From: Dolomedes plantarius | Taxonomy: Eukaryota; Arthropoda; Arachnida; Araneae; Dolomedidae | Length of the DNA stretch: 64,000 nt | Assembly: GCA_907164885.2 (NCBI GenBank) | Contig: OU015490.1 | Location: 216,742,490 to 216,806,489, forward strand | Direction of reading: 5' to 3' | Shown: positions 57,972-64,000 of the stretch, piece by piece | Layout: each line of letters opens with the position of its first letter | Numbering within the stretch: the first letter of the stretch is position 1 | Notes under the pieces: model-generated | The model's input: only the letters and a program-made list of their open reading frames with translations | The model's database searches: none | What the model was told of the DNA's origin: nothing | Program-made: the position numbers and the translations under genes

Positions 57972-60176
57972 TTAAATCAAGCGAGGAAAAAATTTAGCAC
58001 CCGAAAGCATGTCAATCATTTCAGAAATGTTAGGTAAAGGAAAATTATCTGGAATGGTTTTTTCGTTCAGTTTTCTTAAATCAGCAACAAGGCGATAAGA
58101 CCCATCTGTTTTCTTCACTAATAGAACAGGGGCAGCATAAGAGGAAGTTGATAATTCAATTATATCAGATTCTAAGAGGGTATTAATTTGCCTACGCATT
58201 TCTGGTTTAAGATGATAAGGTACGCGATAGGGTTTTTGACGAATGGGAATGTCATCAGTAAGGTAAATGCGATGTTGAATGATGGAGCATTCCCCTAGTT
58301 CCGAAATATCTTGTGCAAAAATATCTTTATATTTGGCAAGGAGTTGTAGAACTTTTTGTCGCTGGTCAAGACTCAAGTGAGACAGATCAAATTCGGGTAA
58401 TTTGGAAGGAATTTTGTCATCTTGATTTATATTGTTTACAAATTCGGTAGTAGATTCAGATTCAATATTAGAAACAGTTACTAATATAGTATTTTTATTT
58501 AGAGTAATGGGTGAATCTGTCCCATTCAGCACTTGCGTTAAGCAGGTATTGTTTTGAGATACTACAGATACAACGTTCGCAACTAAATATGAATTATAAT
58601 TACGGTTTTCGTTAGGTTGCAATAATAAGGTCTGGTCAGGTTGAAAATGTTTTGGAATAGCAATGTTTACATATTTTTGAGAATGTGGAGGAATATTTAC
58701 TTTTTGAGAGAGAGTACCAAAATAACAGGAATTTTGCTGATTCTGATTGTTAGTAGAATTTTCATTATTATATTCAACAGTTAGTGATTTAAAATCAGAC
58801 CAAGAAATACTTAAAAGAGAATTTTGAAGTAGATTTTGATTACAATTAACAATGAAATTATTATCAGTGAGAAAATTAAGTCCTAAAATCAGATCAAAAG
58901 ATGGAGCTAAATCAGAATGCGAAACAACAAAAGAAGTACAAAAATCAACATTGTTAATGAGGAAATTACACTTTACAGAATTTTGAGTTTCAATATTCAG
59001 ACCTGTGATTGTTCTTAAAGTTATGTTAGGCATAGCAATATGAGTAAAATTTTTAAGTTTTTGGAATGTTGAAATGGAAAGAACATTTATACTTGCGCCA
59101 GTGTCGATTAAGGCTTTAGCTTGAAAATTTTCGAATTGGACATTAATGATGGGTAATTTATATTTTGATAAATTGAAATTTGAGTCGGTAGCCATAAAAT
59201 CAAAATTCAGATCTGACCGGGCATTTTCTGAGCAAGGCAATCTGGGACCTTCTCTAAACTGAGGATTAGCATATTGTTGGCGAAACGAGGTGTTATAAGA
59301 TTGCTCCCTTATACTTTTTCTACATTCTCTTGCCACGTGACCCTTAATCCCACAGAAAAAACAGGTAAGTTTCCTGATAGGGGCCTGCTGTTGTCGAAAT
59401 TGACTATTCGAGGACTTAGCCTCTAATTTTTCTAATTTATCCATCACAACATCTAAGGTTTTCTGTAAGGTCTCAGTGGTTGACTTTAGGAAGGTTGTTA
59501 CGTCATTTGAATTTGAATTTACAGTTGTAGGTGGGCTGGAGATATGCGAAACATTAGGGTTTGCACATGCAAGAGAAAGCTCTATCCTATTCGCAATTTC
59601 GACTGCTTCTTTAAAGGTTTTAGGATCCTGAATGACAAGTTGGCATCTAATTGGGTTCACAAGTCCTTGCAAGAACTGAGATAAGAGCATATTCTCAACC
59701 AAATTACTATCTTGGGGTGTTTGTGGTAAATGTTGTCTAATACTCTGGTTGGCAAGACCTTCAAGTCGGGCTGAAAACTGACGGACAGTTTCAGAACTTC
59801 CCTGAGTCGCATTCGTAAAACAGCTAAACTTTTGGGAAAAGGACTTTACGGGGGCAAAATGCTTGCAAAAAGCTTCCTTTAATTCAGCATACTTAATATT
59901 TGGCTGATTTACTAATGTATTGGAAAAGAATTGGGAAGCTTGCCCCTCCAGTTTTAATTTAACAATTAGCGTTAACTGATCCTCTGACCAGCCAGCCAGT
60001 TTGGCTGTGTTTTCCAGGGTGGAAAAAAAATTCACATAATTCTCACCTACCAGGGGAGGTAAGGATACAACAAATAAGGGGTTTTGCAGTGACGATGTGC
60101 TTTGCACAACTCCTAAAGATAAAGAAGGGTTACCACACCCATTCCCAGACTGCCCCTCATTACCACTTAAAGACAT
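57972..60176 (-). CDS. gag: Element 3 gag-protease and start of reverse transcriptase
   Basis: A 734-codon frame starting MSLSGNEGQSGNG. Residues about 30-215 are a capsid-type Gag (LPPLVGENYVNFFSTLENTA, FSARLEGLANQSI). A CCHC knuckle (CFFCGIKGHVAREC) is near 272, and the retropepsin active site ALIDTGASINVLS near 355. After a linker, reverse transcriptase starts near 650 (QKPYRVPYHLKPEMRRQI, YAAPVLLVKKTDGSYRL). The frame then ends a few codons after a six-base A/T run (57,987-57,992), just before the motif with the first catalytic Asp, which continues in the adjacent frame. Gag and Pol thus appear to share one frame in the ancestral element. The start is supported by its position 86 bases inside the 5' LTR. 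Confidence 0.92.
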   Translation of the reverse strand: MSLSGNEGQSGNGCGNPSLSLGVVQSTSSLQNPLFVVSLPPLVGENYVNFFSTLENTAKLAGWSEDQLTLIVKLKLEGQASQFFSNTLVNQPNIKYAELKEAFCKHFAPVKSFSQKFSCFTNATQGSSETVRQFSARLEGLANQSIRQHLPQTPQDSNLVENMLLSQFLQGLVNPIRCQLVIQDPKTFKEAVEIANRIELSLACANPNVSHISSPPTTVNSNSNDVTTFLKSTTETLQKTLDVVMDKLEKLEAKSSNSQFRQQQAPIRKLTCFFCGIKGHVARECRKSIREQSYNTSFRQQYANPQFREGPRLPCSENARSDLNFDFMATDSNFNLSKYKLPIINVQFENFQAKALIDTGASINVLSISTFQKLKNFTHIAMPNITLRTITGLNIETQNSVKCNFLINNVDFCTSFVVSHSDLAPSFDLILGLNFLTDNNFIVNCNQNLLQNSLLSISWSDFKSLTVEYNNENSTNNQNQQNSCYFGTLSQKVNIPPHSQKYVNIAIPKHFQPDQTLLLQPNENRNYNSYLVANVVSVVSQNNTCLTQVLNGTDSPITLNKNTILVTVSNIESESTTEFVNNINQDDKIPSKLPEFDLSHLSLDQRQKVLQLLAKYKDIFAQDISELGECSIIQHRIYLTDDIPIRQKPYRVPYHLKPEMRRQINTLLESDIIELSTSSYAAPVLLVKKTDGSYRLVADLRKLNEKTIPDNFPLPNISEMIDMLSGAKFFPRLI

Positions 60177-60262
60177 AGTTAATAATATTTGTCAGCCTAT
60201 TCACCCGACGGACACATACAGCAGAGTTTTTTAGCATGGCAAAGGCTCACGCCACCAAATTA
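60177..60262 (-). promoter_or_regulatory. Element 3 leader and probable primer-binding region
   Basis: Directly inside the 5' LTR the minus strand reads TAATTTGGTGGCGTGAGCC. TGGTGGCGTGAGCC starts with the TGG complementary to a tRNA CCA end, so it is the likely primer-binding site; I could not assign the tRNA. Confidence 0.5.
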
Positions 60263-61536
60263 TGTGGTGTTGATTAATTAGAGACTTTCGTAAGATAGTG
60301 CTTACACCACTAGCACCTTTTTTTTGCTAACCCAGGTTCAAAAGAATCAAATTTTCCTTGGTTGCCTCTGCACAATATATGTCCATAGAGTGAATAAAAA
60401 ATGACAGACACTATCAATTACAAACACATTCCTTTAATAAAGAATAATATTGCATATCATTACACATCAAAAAAATTAAGAATTGATCATTAAAAATTAA
60501 GAATTGGTATGTCAAAATGTAATAGTCATACGCTTCCTGACCATTCTAAACACATCATATAAAACATTTATACATATCACAAATAGCATATAAAATTACC
60601 CTAGAAGAAGGATTCTACTCGGTATGAAATAAAATTTAGGAAAATGTAATTATGACATAGAAAAAAATAAGAACGTCACCCGATTCACGAATTTCCGCGC
60701 TGAGAAGGGGTTCGGTTGAAGGGCCGAAATTGTAGCACTTCATGCTGCCGTCCGGCTCTATTCTCCCAAGTCGTGGAAATAATGCGACTCCTGGATAAAA
60801 ATTGTCTGCTAACCATGGGAATACGTCTGATGAATCCACACTGTGAAGGATCTTGGTTGAATGGCCGACATTGCAGCGTTCCAGGTTTCCGGCAGGAATT
60901 GCACTCCTGCGTCGAGGAAGAAATGGCGACTACCGGATCAAAATTTCTGATGTTCTCCGGAACCCGTCACGTCGGTGCCAAAAACGGTGAATCATTGCTG
61001 GGTAAATCCTTGGATAGCGGGAAACACGAGGTCTACAAACTGGAACACGTCAGTACGGAGGTGGTCCTGAAGCACAAAATCCCTTGTCGTGACTTAGAAT
61101 TCTCCCGCACGTCCAGCCTCGCAGCGAGTAAAAAAATCTCCGACCTACACGCTTACGCACTTCAGCGATACTGCTGCACTCTCGCCAAAACCCGTCCGGT
61201 CGGTCAGAGTGGACGCTCCCGTGCCGTCTTTTCATTGGACCAAGAAGTGGTCATTCAAGCCTAAGTCCGGCCCTTCTCCCCCAACCCTTCAAGAAAAGGA
61301 AAAACATGGCGGACATTTCGAACAAAATGGCGAATTCGCCATTTAGCCAATCTAAATAAAAGGGGGGACCGTAAAACACAAAAAAATAAACTATTAATCA
61401 TTACAGAGTTAGCTTTTAAGTGAGATGATGATAAATTACTATGACATTACTATTATTTGGTTTAGTTAGTAAAACTTATGGAGTGATGAAAAAAAAGGAA
61501 AGTCGTTATTCGCCAGTTAGAACAATCATCACGACA
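60263..61536 (-). repeat. 5' LTR of element 3
   Basis: It matches 52,332-53,607 over its whole length with a few one-base indels in homopolymers and about 30 differences in all. As the 5' LTR of a minus-strand element, it should contain the promoter, reading leftward from 61,536. Confidence 0.93.
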
Positions 61537-63179
61537 CAGGGATAGCAGAGAAGATTGCCTCCAGTCCGTCTTCAGTGACAGAGAACCCCAGCGTGGAAGA
61601 GTCACCCATCAAACTAAAGAGAACCTACAGAGTTCAAACTCACGTCACGGAAAGAGTCCCCTACCAGAGTTATCACAGAACCCGAAAGTCGGTCTCAGCT
61701 AAAAGACTGGAGTGTTTTTATTTGATTTTGTTTAGTTCAGATCCCGCGTTTGCCTTTGATAATTAGTGCGAGTTTTAAGTATTTGAAAATATGTTGTATT
61801 TAATTTGGATAGGAGCTTTTAGAATTTTGTGTAGTTCGTATTTACGCTCCCTGAATCAGAAAGTCCAACTAAAAAAATCCCTGTTTCATTTGATCGTGAT
61901 TTTGATAGTGAATAGAGCAGCTTTGATGCTAATTAAAATTTGATAACATAAGATGTAAATATTAGGACAGTGTAAAAAAATAAGTTTTTTTTGTTTTAAA
62001 CCTTGTTTCAAACAAAAAAAACTTATATGAATAATTTATATGCTTGAATAATTTATATGCTGGGTGTTTTTAATGCGGAGCAAAGTTGATGTAGCAGATC
62101 CAACTGGTTTAAAAATTTGTTCGTTAATTGCTAATTGCGTCCAGAGCCTTGGGTAACAAAATAAATAATTATAACACAACGCACCCAAATAACCCTTGTC
62201 TTAAGATAGATAATATTTGTACTACCACCAAATAATCATGCCCTATAATTAAAATGGACGGGCAATACGACAACCATTCCTAGTTAGGGGCGTAGCTATC
62301 CTCGTGAGCCTTGTTTCATCGTTCCCACGGATCTGGACCCTTTATCAACCTGGCCTGGGGCTGGAAGCTCCCAGGACAGGTTGGCTGGGTTGGCCAGGTT
62401 GCTTGGTTGTGTGTGGTTCATTTTATTACGGCCATAAACCTTCTACCCTCTTCTACTTTTGGCCTTGACGCTATTGTCATATCCCTATGACATTATTAAT
62501 ATATTGTAAAACAACACAAGTTGAAAAATAAAGCAGTTCTAAATAGTTGTTCACCTGGAATAATTATGATAAAGAACGTTTATTATAACTGATCAATGCA
62601 TACGGAAACTCGTTGCAGAATTAGCATGTAATTCATTCGTTATTCTGCTGCAAAGAAAAAATAAGATCAGCTAATTCTACTGTAAAAAAAAAAAAAACTC
62701 CTATGGTCTCTATCTTCAACTACAGATTTTGTAATTAATTTTGGCTTGAATAGCAGATAAAATTAATTGTGTCACAGACACTAAGGGAAATCATGTTTTA
62801 AATGACACTTTAATAATTATAAATTCTTTACATTATAATAAAATAATTACAGAGAATATCAAAAACAGTGTATGAGGATGAACTGATTACTTATAATTCA
62901 GCATAATGCTGAATTATCCCAATTAGTGATTTAGTATGGGATTTTTACAAATTACGATATACTACATTATTGGAGTACGCCACGAATTCTCATTGATATT
63001 CCGCACGTGTATTTAGACATTTCAGCTTGTTCCCTAATAAGCATCCAACCAAAATGTATGTTCGAATAAGCTCGCATTTCCCCTCTGTGCCAGATCTCTG
63101 AAAGCGGCAGGAAATGTAAAAGGGCATACACCTATAAAATAAATGTGAAAGTAAATTGAAAGTACTATCCCTTATTTAG
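61537..63179. other. Unassigned sequence right of element 3
   Basis: 61,537-61,766 is coding-like on the plus strand: a frame open from the LTR edge through MTENPSVEESPIKLKRTYRV to a stop at 61,766, basic and Ser-rich, without a known domain. 62,270-62,480 is GC-richer, with GGTTGGCTGGGTTGGCCAGG. A short palindrome (ATAATTCAGCAT...ATGCTGAATTAT) lies at about 62,895. The remainder is AT-rich and featureless. Confidence 0.35.
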
Positions 63180-63222
63180 TGTGTGTGTATATATATATAT
63201 ATACATATATACATATATACAC

Positions 63223-63308
<86 letters not shown>

Positions 63309-63318
63309 TTATATATAC

Positions 63319-63411
<93 letters not shown>

Positions 63412-63432
63412 CATATATACATATATACATAT
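63180..63432. repeat. (TA)n microsatellite with TACA interruptions, about 250 bp
   Basis: The array directly precedes the LTR at 63,433. Frames across it encode Tyr-Ile repeats only. Confidence 0.97.
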
Positions 63433-63917
63433 TGTTGTGAAACAGAAGAACTTTACAGGACACTAATGGCCCTAGATGGCGTTAGGTGTCCTATAATAGA
63501 ACCGCTTGTTTACATCCCTTTTTTGATATTTTGTATACTTTGCTTGCTGTGCGAAAATGAGGACACAGCTCTTTTTGCAGAGAATCTGTTACTACGCAGA
63601 AAGCGCTCTGTAAGTTTCGCTATGTACGGCGCGTCAATTTTAAGTTTTTATAAAGGATATATTCTGATGATGTATCTTCTTTTATTTGAGTTAGTTTAAT
63701 GTGTCGTTGCCGTTTAAAGTACTGCTGAACTACCCAGGTAAGTCTGAAAATGATTTCGTTTTCCAGTATGGGTTGATTCTTTGTTTGAGCAGTAAAGAGT
63801 GTGTCATTTTTGGTTTCTTTGTTTGCCTGCATATATCAGGTTGATATAGACATTTAGTATATTAAAGTTTTATCTCTAAGTGTTGGGGAAATATTTTATA
63901 GTTACCTTTTCCTAACA
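63433..63917 (+). repeat. 5' LTR of an LTR retroelement that runs off the window
   Basis: It starts TGTTGTGAAACAG and ends CCTTTTCCTAACA (485 bp) and is nearly identical to the solo LTR at 30,228-30,713. It is followed by a spacer of six bases and a primer-binding site. The internal region begins at 63,918 and continues past 64,000. Confidence 0.92.
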
Positions 63918-63923
63918 TTTAAG

Positions 63924-63941
63924 TGGCGTCCGCGACAGGAT
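63924..63941 (+). promoter_or_regulatory. Primer-binding site, tRNA-Arg-like (412 type)
   Basis: TGGCGTCCGCGACAGGAT, six bases after the LTR, resembles the TGGCGACCGTGACAGG site of Drosophila 412-type Gypsy elements, which use tRNA-Arg. The two differ at a few positions, so the tRNA assignment is tentative. Confidence 0.65.
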
Positions 63942-64000
63942 TCTTTCGGTTTTAACTGCTCAAATTAATATTTGAATTATCTTATCAAGAGAGTTAGTTT

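Larger units (their letters stand above)
52332..61536 (-). mobile_element. Ty3/Gypsy retrotransposon, nearly open, 9.2 kb (element 3)
   Basis: LTRs 52,332-53,607 and 60,263-61,536 flank gag, protease, reverse transcriptase, RNase H and integrase in Ty3/Gypsy order on the minus strand. The LTRs differ at about 30 positions of 1,275 by eye, roughly 97.7% identity. The coding region consists of two long open frames that meet at a one-base shift. No target duplication could be matched at the outer edges, possibly because the flanks have changed or recombined. It is the best preserved element of the window. Confidence 0.95.

Overview
The window looks like intergenic sequence from a large, AT-rich animal genome. 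An arthropod is likely and an arachnid plausible, judged only from the mix of Ty3/Gypsy, piggyBac, mariner/Tc1, hAT and Helitron elements and from many long (TA)n tracts. No host gene could be recognised with confidence. Almost every long reading frame is transposon-derived, and most are broken by stops or frameshifts.

Layout. 1-3,980: AT-rich sequence with one GC-rich unassigned island (about 1,990-2,985). 3,984-9,857: decayed Ty3/Gypsy retrotransposon on the minus strand with both LTRs. About 10,300-15,690: an old sequence, paralogous to about 20,700-22,530, into which a mariner (11,269-12,585, TA duplication) and a piggyBac (12,901-15,423, TTAA duplication) have inserted. The second copy lacks both insertions and so acts as an empty-site control, but carries its own TA-flanked MITE (20,951-21,525). 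15,900-18,200: small tandem duplications, a tRNA-derived SINE and an LTR-like segment. 18,376-19,870: dead Tc1 element. 19,913-20,391: hAT-type MITE. 23,525-24,788: second copy of the mariner. 25,612-26,077 and 32,059-32,680: old minisatellites (about 43 bp and 90 bp periods). 29,419-30,204: foldback MITE. 30,228-30,713: solo LTR. 33,374-37,511: an LTR element with gag and protease but no visible polymerase, where a 178-bp tandem array lies instead.

37,527-46,444: a Helitron complex. Minus-strand Helitrons A and B lie head to tail between plus-strand Helitron pieces C and D. Helitron A contains a 3.45-kb hAT with a perfect 8-bp target duplication and a 1.36-kb piggyBac with TTAA duplications. 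46,445-51,362: microsatellites, a foldback MITE, a mariner pseudogene and a piggyBac-type MITE with a roughly 400-bp TA core. 52,332-61,536: the best preserved element, a 9.2-kb Ty3/Gypsy retrotransposon (minus strand) with 1.27-kb LTRs and two long frames that differ by a one-base shift at a homopolymer. 63,433-64,000: the 5' LTR and primer-binding site of another LTR element that runs off the window; its LTR is nearly identical to the solo LTR at 30.2 kb.

The genes do not form a host pathway. The window is best read as a layered record of transposition, much of it at TA-rich sites. I found no convincing new functional system. The most informative items are the paired occupied/empty sites, the Helitron complex with exact duplications, the polymerase-less gag-protease element and the nearly open 9.2-kb retrotransposon.
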